Below are positions 1-8,259 of a stretch of DNA of 57,409 bases, one piece after another. The stretch covers positions 1 through 57,409 of the forward strand of contig NZ_JMKU01000028.1 of the NCBI RefSeq assembly GCF_000687165.1. Direction: 5' to 3'. The notes under the pieces are model-generated. The model did no database searches, was not told where the DNA came from, and saw nothing but the letters and a program-made list of their open reading frames with translations. The DNA comes from Paracidovorax oryzae ATCC 19882 (GTDB lineage: Bacteria > Pseudomonadota > Gammaproteobacteria > Burkholderiales > Burkholderiaceae_C). The position numbers and the translations under genes are program-made. Every line of letters begins with the position of its first letter. Positions within the stretch are counted from its first letter, which is position 1.

Positions 1-150
1 AACATGCGGAACCAGGAGGCGCTCACCGACGCCAGCACCCGCAACATGGCCAAGCAGGCCCTGCTCAACTTCCAGAAGGAAATGGCGGAAATGAACGCCA
101 AGACCATCGGTGCCTTCGGGAAGGGCCTGTCCGGCCTCTCACCCAGTTGA
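1..150 (+). CDS. C-terminal end of a small helical protein, probably T3SS-associated (partial)
   Basis: The reading frame is open from the window edge and ends in TGA at 148-150, giving the last 49 residues (NMRNQEALTDASTRN... ending KGLSGLSPS). It is predicted almost wholly alpha-helical, with Ala, Lys, Gln and Met spaced as in short secretion-system filament or needle-type proteins. The next gene starts in the stop codon (TGATG) and leads straight into hrpB1, so it belongs to the hrpB transcript. A pilin of the HrpE/HrpY type or another small Hrp export protein would fit, but the N-terminus is missing and no decisive motif is visible. The identity is inference; only the coding frame and its coupling are seen. 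Confidence 0.45.
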   Translation, partial: NMRNQEALTDASTRNMAKQALLNFQKEMAEMNAKTIGAFGKGLSGLSPS

Positions 151-380
151 TGGATATGGGCTTCCGAGCAGACCTGGCCACCGATCAAGGAAAAAAGCAT
201 ATGCCGTATGCCGTCTTCCTGGCCGTGGCCATGCTCTCCTGCGCGGCCTACGCGGTTCTGGTGCATTCCGGCGCCGAAGCGGCCACGCAGCCCGCGCAGC
301 ACGAGCTGCCGGCCACCTCAAGAACCCATTCCCGCACTCCGGACGCACCCCAAAAAACATCCAGGGAGACCGCTCCATGA
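150..380 (+). CDS. Small single-pass membrane protein between a Hrp gene and hrpB1
   Basis: A 76-aa frame starts with ATG at 150, overlapping the previous stop as TGATG, and ends in TGA at 378-380, overlapping the hrpB1 ATG as ATGA. An internal ATG at 201, preceded by AAGGAAAA, is an alternative start that would place a hydrophobic segment (MPYAVFLAVAMLSCAAYAVL) right at the N-terminus. That segment looks like a membrane anchor or uncleaved signal; the rest is polar and rich in Pro, Thr and Ser. Coupling on both sides argues that it is translated. I do not recognise the family. It is not part of the standard Xanthomonas hrpB gene list known to me. Confidence 0.5.
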   Translation: MDMGFRADLATDQGKKHMPYAVFLAVAMLSCAAYAVLVHSGAEAATQPAQHELPATSRTHSRTPDAPQKTSRETAP

Positions 381-895
381 CCCCCGAACTCTCTCGCCGA
401 GAAGTGGTCGCCGGCCTGATTCATCTGGTGACGAAAGCCATCGAGCTCGAACTCACCGACGACGCCGCCGAAATTCTCCAGGGTGCACGCATCCTGCGCC
501 CGCGTATCGTCGAGCTGGACCTGCTGGAAGGCTGGATCTGCATCCAGCGCGGCCAGGTGGACGAGTGCATCCGCCTCACGCGCAACGTGGAAGGCAGCCC
601 CACCCATTGGGGCATGGCCAAGGCGCTGATGGCGCGCTGCCAGCGTTTCATGCGGGATCCCGCCTGGCGCGCCAATGCCGAAGAGGTGCTGGCAGGCTGC
701 ACGGACCCCACGGCCCTGTACCTGGTGCAGCAACTGTTCGCACAGACCCGCGATGCCGATGGCCAGGATGCCGGCCAGGAAGCCGCCCCCCGGGAGGCCG
801 GCGAGACGCCGGATCCGCAGTCCGCCCTCCGCCCGCGCAAGTTCGCGCCCGTGGATCCGCTCACCAACCCCTTCGTATTCCAGCTGCGCGCCTGA
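377..895 (+). CDS. hrpB1: HrpB1-type T3SS protein
   Basis: This 172-aa protein begins MTPELSRREVVAGLIHLVTKAIELELTD at the ATG that overlaps the preceding stop; GGGAG lies 8 nt upstream. It is predicted helical with the TPR-like pattern of the HrpB1/HrpK family of group II hrp systems (DAAEILQGARILRP, WICIQRGQVDECIRL). In Xanthomonas HrpB1 is a periplasmic component needed for secretion and binds peptidoglycan and HrpB2. Position just before hrpB2 and hrcJ is the canonical one. The C-terminal 40 residues are polar and low in complexity. Assignment rests on order plus motif; the periplasmic role is family knowledge. Confidence 0.85.
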   Translation: MTPELSRREVVAGLIHLVTKAIELELTDDAAEILQGARILRPRIVELDLLEGWICIQRGQVDECIRLTRNVEGSPTHWGMAKALMARCQRFMRDPAWRANAEEVLAGCTDPTALYLVQQLFAQTRDADGQDAGQEAAPREAGETPDPQSALRPRKFAPVDPLTNPFVFQLRA

Positions 896-936
896 GCCCC
901 GCGCGCAGTGCTCCCCTCTCCCTACAGGACAACGCC

Positions 937-1317
937 ATGAACGCCCTCCAGCTGCCCGTATCCCCCGCGCCGGCCATCGAATCCGGCGCCGCCCAGCCCA
1001 GCCACCTGAGCGCGCTGGCGGAGAAGTTCGCACGCCTGATGGAAGGCAAGCCCCAGTCCACCCTGTCCGAAATGGCTCCGGACTCCACCCTGGGCAACGC
1101 GCTGCTGCAGCAGGACGAGTCCATGCGCAAGACGCTGCAGGATATGCACGCACTGGCCCACGCACAGAAAGACAACTCGATGAACGACATCGACATGACG
1201 TCCCGCCAGATCGAGCTGATGTACCGGGTGTCCGGCATGCAGTTCCAGTTCCATGCCATGGTCTATCTGGCCCAGAGCGGCAAGAGCGGCCTGCAGACGC
1301 TGATGCGCAACCAGTGA
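937..1317 (+). CDS. hrpB2: HrpB2 early T3SS substrate / inner-rod-like protein
   Basis: A 126-aa product starts at ATG 937 (AGGAC upstream). Its C-terminal half (DMTSRQIELMYRVSGMQFQF... LQTLMRNQ) carries the conserved HrpB2/HrpJ signature, which resembles inner-rod proteins that pack as helical hairpins. HrpB2 in Xanthomonas is essential for pilus formation, is itself secreted early, and is restrained by the cleaved C-terminus of HrcU. It sits 41 nt after hrpB1 and 12 nt before hrcJ, as in other group II clusters. Length is close to the family norm of about 130 aa. Confidence 0.88.
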   Translation: MNALQLPVSPAPAIESGAAQPSHLSALAEKFARLMEGKPQSTLSEMAPDSTLGNALLQQDESMRKTLQDMHALAHAQKDNSMNDIDMTSRQIELMYRVSGMQFQFHAMVYLAQSGKSGLQTLMRNQ

Positions 1318-1329
1318 GCGGAGGCCACC

Positions 1330-2193
1330 ATGACGCATGACACGCCTTATCCGGCACCGGGCTTCTCGCCGCTGCGCCGGTGGCTCGCTCCCCTCATCCT
1401 GCTGCTGGCGCTGGTCGGCTGCAAGGACGACCTCTACACCAAGCAGACCGAGGCAGACGCCAACGACATGGTGGCGGCGCTGCTCGAAAGCGGCATCGAC
1501 GCGGGCAAGGCGAGCTCCGACGCCGGCAAGACCTGGAACGTGCAGGTGGAAAAGAGCGACGTGGTGCGCTCGCTCGCCGTGCTGCGCTCCTACGGGCTGC
1601 CACGCGAGCGCCATGCCACCCTGGGCGAGATGTTCAAGAAGGAAGGCCTGATCTCCACGCCGACGGAGGAGCGGGTGCGCTTCATCTATGGCGTCGCCCA
1701 GCAGCTGGAGGCCACGCTGTCGCAGATCGACGGCGTGGTCACCGCGCGGGTGCAGATCGTGCTGCCCAACAACGACCCGCTCGCCTCCACCGTCAAGCCC
1801 GCGAGCGCCTCGGTGTTCATCAAGTACCGCGAGAGCGCGAACATCGCCGGACTGACGGCGGGCATCAAGAACATGGTGGCGCGCAGCGTCGAAGGCCTGA
1901 CGTACGAGAACGTCACGGTCACGCTCGTGCCGGGCATGCCCATCGGCCCCGCGCCGGAGAAAGAGGCCTCGCGCGCCGGCCTCTGGGCCGCGCTGGCCGC
2001 CGCCGTGCTGCTGGTGCTGGGCGGCGCGGCGGGATGGGTCGCCTGGAAGCGGCCGGCCTGGCTGCCTGCCGGCCTGCGCCGCAAGCCGGAAGCCGCCGGC
2101 GGCGAACTCGCCGCGGACGCATCCGCCCCATCCCCCGCATCCGCGGCCCCCCTGCCGTCGGCCCCCGCCATGGCCAAGGGACTTGCGGGATGA
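1330..2193 (+). CDS. hrcJ: HrcJ, inner-membrane ring lipoprotein of the T3SS
   Basis: This 287-aa protein has a signal peptide and a lipobox (LALVGC, Cys at about residue 35), followed by the YscJ/FliF periplasmic fold: LYTKQTEADANDMVAALL, the RSYGLPRERHATLGEMF region, and the VTARVQIVLPNNDPL strand. A C-terminal membrane helix at about 216-238 anchors it, followed by a Pro/Ala-rich tail. It forms the MS-like ring of the basal body with HrcD. GGAGG lies 5 nt before the ATG, and its stop overlaps the hrpB4 start. Residues and length match the family well. Confidence 0.95.
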   Translation: MTHDTPYPAPGFSPLRRWLAPLILLLALVGCKDDLYTKQTEADANDMVAALLESGIDAGKASSDAGKTWNVQVEKSDVVRSLAVLRSYGLPRERHATLGEMFKKEGLISTPTEERVRFIYGVAQQLEATLSQIDGVVTARVQIVLPNNDPLASTVKPASASVFIKYRESANIAGLTAGIKNMVARSVEGLTYENVTVTLVPGMPIGPAPEKEASRAGLWAALAAAVLLVLGGAAGWVAWKRPAWLPAGLRRKPEAAGGELAADASAPSPASAAPLPSAPAMAKGLAG

Positions 2194-2825
2194 GCCGCGC
2201 ACGCGATCTCGCCCGCCTGGCCTGCGAACTGCAGGCCCGCATCGACGCGCTGCCCGACCATGTCGATCCCAGCTGGCTGCAGCCCACGGACGCCGTGGGC
2301 CCCGCCGCGGCACGCGGCGATGCGCTGCCCCCGCAGGTGCAGGGCGCCCTGTCCAAGGACTGGTTCGTCCGCCGCTGCGGCCCCCTGCCGTCGCTGGAGC
2401 GGCTGGAGGACGGCGGCGCACGCCTCGCACTGCTGGACCGGACATCGCTGCTGGCACGCCTGTGCGCGCTGGCGCTGCTGGGCCGGCCCGGCGTTCTGCG
2501 CTGCTGCGTGCAGCGCAGCGCGCGCACGGCGCTGCAGGAGGCCCTGGGCCCCGCCTTCGCTCCGCTGCGCGCGCGCGACGGCGGCGCGGCCGTGTCTTCC
2601 GAAGTGGCCGGCTGGCCACCGCTCGCATGGTCCTGGGTGGGCTACCGCGAACTGGTGCGCGCCGGTGCCTGGCCGGACCGCGCGCTGCGGCGCATGGTGC
2701 GGCTGGCCCTGCCTGCATCGCGCTCCAGCGCCCCCCGCCCCCACCTGGTGCCCCGTGCATCGGCCGCGGCGCGGGAGCGCCTGCAGGCGCTGGAAACCCT
2801 TTTCGGGGAGGGCCGCGCATGCTGA
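2190..2825 (+). CDS. hrpB4: HrpB4, sorting-platform adaptor-like protein
   Basis: The 211-aa frame starts at ATG 2190 overlapping the hrcJ stop (ATGA) and ends overlapping hrpB5 by 7 bases. It is helical, rich in Leu, Ala and Arg, with a central hydrophobic stretch (LLARLCALALLGRPGVLRCC) and the W-W motif region PLAWSWVGYRELV. HrpB4 belongs to the poorly conserved OrgA/MxiK-like group that links the export apparatus to the C-ring and ATPase complex. Assignment is mainly by the invariant position between hrcJ and hrpB5 and by size; sequence similarity in this family is normally weak. Confidence 0.8.
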   Translation: MSRARDLARLACELQARIDALPDHVDPSWLQPTDAVGPAAARGDALPPQVQGALSKDWFVRRCGPLPSLERLEDGGARLALLDRTSLLARLCALALLGRPGVLRCCVQRSARTALQEALGPAFAPLRARDGGAAVSSEVAGWPPLAWSWVGYRELVRAGAWPDRALRRMVRLALPASRSSAPRPHLVPRASAAARERLQALETLFGEGRAC

Positions 2826-3622
2826 TCTGGTCTTCTCCCGCAGGCGCCGGCCTGCACTCGCCGACCGGCATTCTCCGGGCCGCCGAATTCGAAACCGCCA
2901 CCACGGCCGTGGCCGTGCTGGAAGGTGCACGCACCGAAGGCGACCACCTCCTCGCACAGGCAAGACAGGAGGCCGCCGGCCTGCTGAAGGCCGCGGCCAG
3001 GCAGGCGCAGGCGCTGCGCGACCAGGCCGCGGCCGATGCCGCAGCGCTGGTCGATCAGGCCCGTGCCGATGCCCGGCTCCTCGCGGAGCAGGCCGTGGCC
3101 GACGCCTCCGAGGACGCCGCCCGCCGCTGGCACGCGGAGTTCGCCGCGCTGCAGGCATCGCACGATGCCGCCATGGCGGGCATGGAAAAGCGCCTGGCGG
3201 CCGTCGTCGCGATGGCGGTGGAACGCATGGTGCTGGCAGAGCCGAGGCAGGCCCTGCTGCAACGCGCGATCCTGACCCTGCGCGACACCCTGGGCGACGC
3301 ACGCACCGCGCGCCTGCGCGTCCATCCGGACGATGCAGAAGCGGCACGCGCCGCGCTCTCGGCCATCGGCAGCGACCCCGACGCCCCGCGCGTCCAGGTG
3401 GAAGCCGATGCCGACCTCCCGCCCGGCAGCAGCATTTTCGATGCCGACATCGGCCGCCTGGACACCAGCCTGCAGGTGCAGTTGGCCGGCCTGCGCGGCG
3501 CGCTGGAGCGCGCCGTCCGCGTGGCCGCCGAGGAGCCGGTCACCGTGGCCTATGCGAGCCGGCTGGGCGAGGATGATGGCCAGGACGACGACCGCCTGCC
3601 CCGGGAGGATGACGATGCATGA
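2819..3622 (+). CDS. hrpB5: HrpB5/HrcL, ATPase regulator and stator
   Basis: This 267-aa protein has the layout of the FliH/YscL family: a short N-terminus, a long Ala/Gln/Arg-rich coiled-coil region (about residues 35-110, with repeated LLAQARQEA and LLAEQA heptads), and a globular C-terminal domain ([14 protein letters not shown]... [16 protein letters not shown] end, [16 protein letters not shown]). FliH-type proteins bind the ATPase HrcN and tether it to the C-ring. It overlaps hrpB4 by 7 and hrcN by 8 bases, indicating translational coupling. The acidic tail ([18 protein letters not shown]) is unusual and partly a result of the overlap. Confidence 0.9.
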   Translation: MLIWSSPAGAGLHSPTGILRAAEFETATTAVAVLEGARTEGDHLLAQARQEAAGLLKAAARQAQALRDQAAADAAALVDQARADARLLAEQAVADASEDAARRWHAEFAALQASHDAAMAGMEKRLAAVVAMAVERMVLAEPRQALLQRAILTLRDTLGDARTARLRVHPDDAEAARAALSAIGSDPDAPRVQVEADADLPPGSSIFDADIGRLDTSLQVQLAGLRGALERAVRVAAEEPVTVAYASRLGEDDGQDDDRLPREDDDA

Positions 3623-4943
3623 CATGAACGGAACCGCGCGGATCGCCCGCTGGATGGAGCGCGAGATCGCCGCCGCCCCGCTGGTGCGCCGCAGCGGCAA
3701 GGTGGCCGAGGTGATCGGCACGCTCATGCGCGTGAACGGCCTGGATGCCAAGCTGGGCGAGCTGTGCCATGTGCTGGACGAGCGCGGCGAACTGCTGCAG
3801 GCGGCCGAGGTGGTGGGCTTCGCGAACGGGCAGAGCATTCTCTCGCCCTTCGGCTCCATCCTCGGCGTGCGCGGCGGATCGCCCGTGGTGGGCCTGGGCG
3901 AAGTGCTCTCGGTGCCCGTCGGCCCGCGGCTGCTGGGCCGCGTGATCGACAGCCTGGGCCAGCCCATCGATGGCAAGGGACCGCTGGACTGCAGCGAAAC
4001 GCGGCCCGTGTTCGCACTGCCGCCCACGCCCATGGAACGCGAAATGATCGAGCACCCCCTGCCCACGGGGGTGAAGGCCATCGACGGCCTCATCACCCTG
4101 GGCGAGGGACAGCGCATGGGCATCTTCGCACCCGCCGGCGTGGGCAAGAGTACGCTGATGGGCATGCTCGCGCGCGGCACGCAGTGCGACGTCAGCGTGA
4201 TCGCGCTCATCGGCGAGCGGGGCCGCGAAGTGCGCGAATTCGTCGAGTTCATCCTCGGCGAGGAAGGCATGGCGCGCTCGGTGGTGGTCTGCGCCACCTC
4301 GGACCGCTCCTCCAGCGAGCGTGCCAAGGCGGCCCACGTGGCCACGGCCGTGGCGGAGTACTACCGCGACCAGGGCCTGAAGGTGCTGCTGATGATGGAT
4401 TCGCTCACCCGCTTCGCGCGGGCACAGCGCGAGATCGGCCTGGCCGCGGGTGAACCGCCGGCGCGCCGGGGCTTTCCGCCTTCCGTGTTCGCCGAGATCC
4501 CGCGGCTGCTGGAGCGCGCCGGCATGGGCGCGCGCGGCTCCATCACGGCGCTCTACACCGTGCTCTACGAGGATGAAAGCGGCAACGACCCGATCTCGGA
4601 GGAAGTGCGAGGCATCCTCGACGGGCACATGATCCTCTCGCGCAAGATCGCCGCGCGCAACCAGTACCCGGCCATCGACGTGCTGGGCAGCCTCTCGCGC
4701 GTGATGTCGCAGATCGTGCCGCGGGAACACCAGCAGGCCGGCGGGCGCTTCCGCCAGCTCATGGCCAAATACGAGGAGATCGAACCGCTGGTGCAGATGG
4801 GGGAATACAAGCCCGGCAACGACCCGCTGGCCGACGAGGCCATGGAGAAGCACGAGGAGATCCGCGCCTTCCTCAACCAGTCCACGTCCGACCTCTGGGA
4901 CTTCGGACGCTCCGTCGATACGCTCTCGGACATCTCGGGCTGA
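3615..4943 (+). CDS. hrcN: HrcN, T3SS ATPase
   Basis: The 442-aa product is a hexameric FliI/YscN-type ATPase that unfolds substrates and strips chaperones at the cytoplasmic export gate. The Walker A motif GVGKST is at about residues 175-180, the Walker B segment [12 protein letters not shown] follows, and the T3SS-ATPase signature [15 protein letters not shown] is intact. The start at ATG 3615 has GGGAGG 6 nt upstream and overlaps hrpB5. It is the last gene of this plus-strand operon; in Xanthomonas and Ralstonia hrpB7 and hrcT would follow, but here a convergent operon does. Confidence 0.97.
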   Translation: MHDMNGTARIARWMEREIAAAPLVRRSGKVAEVIGTLMRVNGLDAKLGELCHVLDERGELLQAAEVVGFANGQSILSPFGSILGVRGGSPVVGLGEVLSVPVGPRLLGRVIDSLGQPIDGKGPLDCSETRPVFALPPTPMEREMIEHPLPTGVKAIDGLITLGEGQRMGIFAPAGVGKSTLMGMLARGTQCDVSVIALIGERGREVREFVEFILGEEGMARSVVVCATSDRSSSERAKAAHVATAVAEYYRDQGLKVLLMMDSLTRFARAQREIGLAAGEPPARRGFPPSVFAEIPRLLERAGMGARGSITALYTVLYEDESGNDPISEEVRGILDGHMILSRKIAARNQYPAIDVLGSLSRVMSQIVPREHQQAGGRFRQLMAKYEEIEPLVQMGEYKPGNDPLADEAMEKHEEIRAFLNQSTSDLWDFGRSVDTLSDISG

Positions 4944-5044
4944 CACGCCCTGCACGCCCGCGCGGCGGTCGCAGGCGCCCGGTTCCGGGGCACGGCACCC
5001 GCGTCCCCGCAGCCGGGCGTGCCAGTCCGCGAGGAGCGGAAGAA

Positions 5045-5530
5045 TCACCCCAAGGGAAACAGTTCAGGCGAAGGGAAGGTGGCCAGCGCCTGCGCCCCGG
5101 GCCGAAGCAGGAACTCGACCACCTCGTCGGTGCGTTCGAGCATCAACGCACGCAGCGCGGACTCCTCCAGGGCCAGCCGCAGTGCCTTCCAGTTGGCGCG
5201 CAATGGCGCCGTCCGCAGGGCGCGGCCCCTGCCGCCCAGGAATTCCACCACCTGGCGCAGGCGGCCATGGGGCATGGCGTCCAGTTCGCAGAACTGGAAG
5301 CGCTCCAGCAACTGGCGGGCGGGAGAACCCGCCGCGCCATCGCCGGGCATGGGCGGGGATGCGCCGGCCAGGGGATCTCTGTCGGGTATGGGCACGGGCC
5401 CCGATGCCAGGGTCCGCGCCCCCCGCAGCGGCAGCCGTGCCCCGGCGGCAGGCACCGCGGTGGTGCGAAGCCGCCGGCCCCATCCACCGCGGGAGCGGAG
5501 CGGGGAGACGTCCGTCGTGGCTGGCGTCAT
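5045..5530 (-). CDS. Unknown 161-aa protein, last gene of a putative effector operon
   Basis: The frame starts at ATG 5530, 20 nt after the stop of the hydrophobic secreted-type protein, and ends facing hrcN. The first 70 or so residues are Arg-, Pro- and Gly-rich and look disordered (MTPATTDVSPLRSRGGWG), as in many type III secreted proteins. The last 90 residues form a compact helical domain (ARQLLERFQFCELDAMPHGR, LRQVVEFLGG, LALEESALRALMLERTDEVV). I do not recognise the family. Co-transcription with two chaperone-like genes suggests a helper or a small secreted protein. It does not look like HrpB7, which is found elsewhere in the window. Confidence 0.55.
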   Translation of the reverse strand: MTPATTDVSPLRSRGGWGRRLRTTAVPAAGARLPLRGARTLASGPVPIPDRDPLAGASPPMPGDGAAGSPARQLLERFQFCELDAMPHGRLRQVVEFLGGRGRALRTAPLRANWKALRLALEESALRALMLERTDEVVEFLLRPGAQALATFPSPELFPLG

Positions 5531-5550
5531 GCGATAGCCTGGCGCAAGGA

Positions 5551-7266
5551 TCAGACGTTCTCCGCACCCTGGGGCACGGTGCGGCGGTCTTCCGCGGCAC
5601 GCACGGCACCGTCGGCCTGCCAGGTGGAGCCGATGCTCTTGTAGTTGACGCCAGCCCAGATCCCCTGCGCACCGTTGGTCAGCAAGGCACTGGTCGCCGG
5701 GGGCATGTCCTTGGTGAGGAAGCCCACCAGGTCCCCGACCGAGTTGGAGCTGTCGATGATCGCGACGCGTGCGGCGACATGGTCTTTCAGGCGACCGTAG
5801 TCGTCGGGCAGGATGCGGGGGGCCAGCTGCTGCTTCGCGCCCGCCTGGCGCGCCTCCTGCTCGGTCACGGAGAACCAGTCCGAGGCCTCCAGCACGGTGT
5901 TGATGGCGGCCTTCACGCCGATCATCTTGGCCGTGGCGCCGATGGCGCCCTGCAGGGACACTCCCTCCACCGGCACGCCGCGCAGCACGTCGCGCACGTT
6001 CGCCGCCGTCACGCCGGCCGGCAGGCCCAGGGGCGGCAATGCTCCCCAGGCATAGGCGGCCGCCAGGTTGGCCCCCCCATAGAACAGCCCGGCGCCAGTC
6101 AGGTGGCTGCCGCTCACCCCGTTGGTCGGCTTGTCAATCTTGATCATGGAGAACTTGGACTGGATGCCGTCCCGCATCAGCGAATAGGCGATCACCTTGG
6201 CCTCGCTCGCGATGCTGGATGCCGCGAAGGAGTTGTCGCCGTGCGCCGTGCCGTACGCCGCGAAGCCCACGTTCACCATGACCGAGGCCATCTGCAGCGA
6301 AACGACGCGGTCCGAGTGTTGCTGCTGCTCCTTGCGCAGCTGGTTTTTTTCCTCAGGCGTCTTGTTCGCCCACTGCTCGGGGCTCAGCGCATGGAAACCA
6401 CGCGCCGCCTCGTCGGGATTGCGCTTCTCGCGCACCTGGCGCAGCGCCTGCAGCGACATGTTGACCACGCCCATGCCGATCTCGATGCCCAGCAGCGCAC
6501 CGGCAGGCGCCTGGCGCAAGCCTGCGATCAGCGCTTCCGCGGCCACTTCGCGCACCGCGGTGGTCACTCCCACGGCGATGCCCTGGTGCGTCAGATGGCC
6601 GATGGCCACCTTGGGAATGCGGAAGGCCTGGCTGCCCATGTTCCACGCCGCAGAGACCCCGCTGCGGGCCAGGGAGACAGGGGCCATCGCCGTGCGTCCC
6701 AACGCCTCACCGCCGCTCTGCACGGCCTGCCGGGCGGCTGTCGCCCGATGGCGCAGCGCTGTGGTCGCCATCTGCCGCCAGCTTTGCTGTGCCGGCACGG
6801 CAGCGCCGTCTTCGTTGCCGGCGGGCGGGGACGGCTGCCGTTCGCCCACGGCTGTGCGGAAGGACTCACGGGCGGCGTCGGAGCCGTCCGCTGCAGGGCG
6901 CGCCAGCGAGCCGGAAGGACTGAATTCGATATAGGGCAACTCGTCCTGCAAGGCGTCGGAGTAATGCGTTACCTCCGTCCGGAAGGAAGGATGGCTGGAT
7001 CCGAGATCGCTGCGGTCCCGCAGGGGCACCATTTCCCGCTGGGGCGACATGTCCATCGCCATGCGCGGTGGGCGCTGGGGGAGCGGCGCGTCCGCGCGGG
7101 CACGTCCGCTGTCGCTGCGCACCGGCGGTCCTCCCTCGTTGTTGAAGCGCTGGCTGCCGCGGGCCGACGGGGTCTGCGAGGTGGAGGCACCGGCCTGCGA
7201 ACCGGAGCCCTGTTCGCCGGCAGCGGGGGTGATGGAAGACCTTTGGGTCGAAGAAAGGGGCGTCAT
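5551..7266 (-). CDS. Putative type III effector or translocator with hydrophobic C-terminal half
   Basis: The 571-aa product starts at ATG 7266 with AGGAG 7 nt upstream, 4 nt after a chaperone-like gene. Residues 1-160 are rich in Ser, Thr, Pro, Gln and Gly with no signal peptide (MTPLSSTQRSSITPAAGEQ), as expected for a T3SS export signal and disordered N-terminus. From about 220 on it becomes ordered, with hydrophobic or amphipathic stretches near 254-275, 321-340, 388-425 and 436-458, able to enter or cross a membrane. This layout resembles pore-forming translocators and membrane-targeted effectors such as XopF-type proteins, which are likewise encoded in hrp clusters beside chaperones. I do not recognise a named family; translocator versus effector is unresolved. 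Expression should be HrpX-dependent through the PIP promoter at 8368-8428. Confidence 0.7.
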   Translation of the reverse strand: MTPLSSTQRSSITPAAGEQGSGSQAGASTSQTPSARGSQRFNNEGGPPVRSDSGRARADAPLPQRPPRMAMDMSPQREMVPLRDRSDLGSSHPSFRTEVTHYSDALQDELPYIEFSPSGSLARPAADGSDAARESFRTAVGERQPSPPAGNEDGAAVPAQQSWRQMATTALRHRATAARQAVQSGGEALGRTAMAPVSLARSGVSAAWNMGSQAFRIPKVAIGHLTHQGIAVGVTTAVREVAAEALIAGLRQAPAGALLGIEIGMGVVNMSLQALRQVREKRNPDEAARGFHALSPEQWANKTPEEKNQLRKEQQQHSDRVVSLQMASVMVNVGFAAYGTAHGDNSFAASSIASEAKVIAYSLMRDGIQSKFSMIKIDKPTNGVSGSHLTGAGLFYGGANLAAAYAWGALPPLGLPAGVTAANVRDVLRGVPVEGVSLQGAIGATAKMIGVKAAINTVLEASDWFSVTEQEARQAGAKQQLAPRILPDDYGRLKDHVAARVAIIDSSNSVGDLVGFLTKDMPPATSALLTNGAQGIWAGVNYKSIGSTWQADGAVRAAEDRRTVPQGAENV

Positions 7267-7270
7267 GGCG

Positions 7271-7774
7271 TCACTCCTGGCGTTCGCCAGCGCCTTGCGC
7301 CGGCTGGGAAGGGGAAGGGGGAAGGAAAGAAGAAGCCCCGGAAGGGCTGGGGGCCCGGAAGCCCTGGGCGATCGCGCCCATCTGGCGCACGCCGTTGGCG
7401 AGTGCCTGTGCATCGGTCGAAGGCCAGCGGCCCACGAGCACGGGGCCGGCCAGGCTCCGGGCGAACACGACGCCGGCCTTGACGAACAGGTGCATGTTGG
7501 CGAGCAGCGCGGCCTGCGCGCGATCGGGATCGGCCAGGTAGTCGGGGCCCAGGTCCACCGACAGCAGCAGCGTTTCCTCTCTGGCATCGGGCGTCACGGC
7601 CACGGTGTGCCGTTCCAGCTCGAAGCGGCCGGTGCGCGCGGCCTCCTGCGCCTGACCGGCGCCGGCGCCCAGCACCAGCGCGGCATCGCACACCAGGGCC
7701 TGCAGGGCCGGCGAGGCCTCGAATTCCTGCACCGGGGCAGGCGACTGTTTCGACAGGTCGAGCGGGGCGTTCAT
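7271..7774 (-). CDS. Putative T3SS chaperone (second of pair)
   Basis: A 167-aa protein starts at ATG 7774 overlapping the stop of the preceding chaperone-like gene (ATGA). Its core (SPALQALVCDAALVLGAG..., FELERHTVAVTPDAREETLL, LLANMHLFVKAGVVFARSL) follows the alpha-beta-beta-beta-alpha pattern of small dimeric T3SS chaperones, and a Ser/Pro-rich tail of about 30 residues follows. Size, position directly before a secreted-type gene and lack of signal or membrane segments support a class I chaperone role. Sequence similarity to a named CesT/SycE protein is not obvious, so the function is inferred from context. Confidence 0.6.
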   Translation of the reverse strand: MNAPLDLSKQSPAPVQEFEASPALQALVCDAALVLGAGAGQAQEAARTGRFELERHTVAVTPDAREETLLLSVDLGPDYLADPDRAQAALLANMHLFVKAGVVFARSLAGPVLVGRWPSTDAQALANGVRQMGAIAQGFRAPSPSGASSFLPPSPSQPAQGAGERQE

Positions 7775-8259
7775 GCGGCCTCCTTGCCCGTCTGGGCAGC
7801 CTGCGCCAGCGCCCGGGCCCCGGTGGACACGGCCTCGCACAGCGACAGCATGCCGTCAAAATGGGCCGCCAGCATGCGGGCGTCGGCCATGCCGGGCTCC
7901 AGGGGCATCAGCAGCACCGCGGCGCCGCTGTCGTCCAGGCTGAAAGCCCACGGGGCCAGCAGGATCGCCTGCCCGTTCGCCACCAGCAGGGCCTCGCTCC
8001 AGCGGGCCTCCGAGACGCCCTCGGGGCGGGGCAGCAGCGCGGAGGCCAACCAGCGCCCGTCATCGCGCTCCTGCAGGGATGCGATCGCCAGCAGGACGTC
8101 GTTGACCATCACCATGCCCTGCTCGGCGAAGGCGCGCACGGAGCCGTCGTCCGCCCCCATGTGCTGCAGGGCGGCCGCCAGGCAGGCGCGGCGCGCAGGG
8201 GACAGGGGTATACGGGGCGGCACATGCGCCTGCGCGGATTCGGTTGTCTTCGTTGTCAT
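7771..8259 (-). CDS. Putative T3SS chaperone (first of pair)
   Basis: The 162-aa frame is set at ATG 8259 (MTTKTTESAQAHV), preceded by GGAGGAG; an in-frame ATG at 8289 would add ten residues. The body has alternating helix and strand segments (GSVRAFAEQGMVMVNDVLLA, SEALLVANGQAILLAPWAFSL, DSGAAVLLMPLEP) and a final helix (ARMLAAHFDGMLSLCEAVST), consistent with a CesT/SycE-like chaperone that binds the N-terminal part of a secreted partner. It is the first gene of the operon read from the PIP promoter at 8368-8428. Two adjacent chaperone-like genes may act as a heterodimer; that is inference. Confidence 0.6.
   Translation of the reverse strand: MTTKTTESAQAHVPPRIPLSPARRACLAAALQHMGADDGSVRAFAEQGMVMVNDVLLAIASLQERDDGRWLASALLPRPEGVSEARWSEALLVANGQAILLAPWAFSLDDSGAAVLLMPLEPGMADARMLAAHFDGMLSLCEAVSTGARALAQAAQTGKEAA

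Noticed and set aside
922-2934. Long open frame on the minus strand across hrpB2-hrcJ-hrpB4 (670 codons)
   Set aside because: High GC content opens long antisense frames; the plus-strand genes here are coupled and recognisable, and the antisense product is low in complexity and Arg/Pro-rich.
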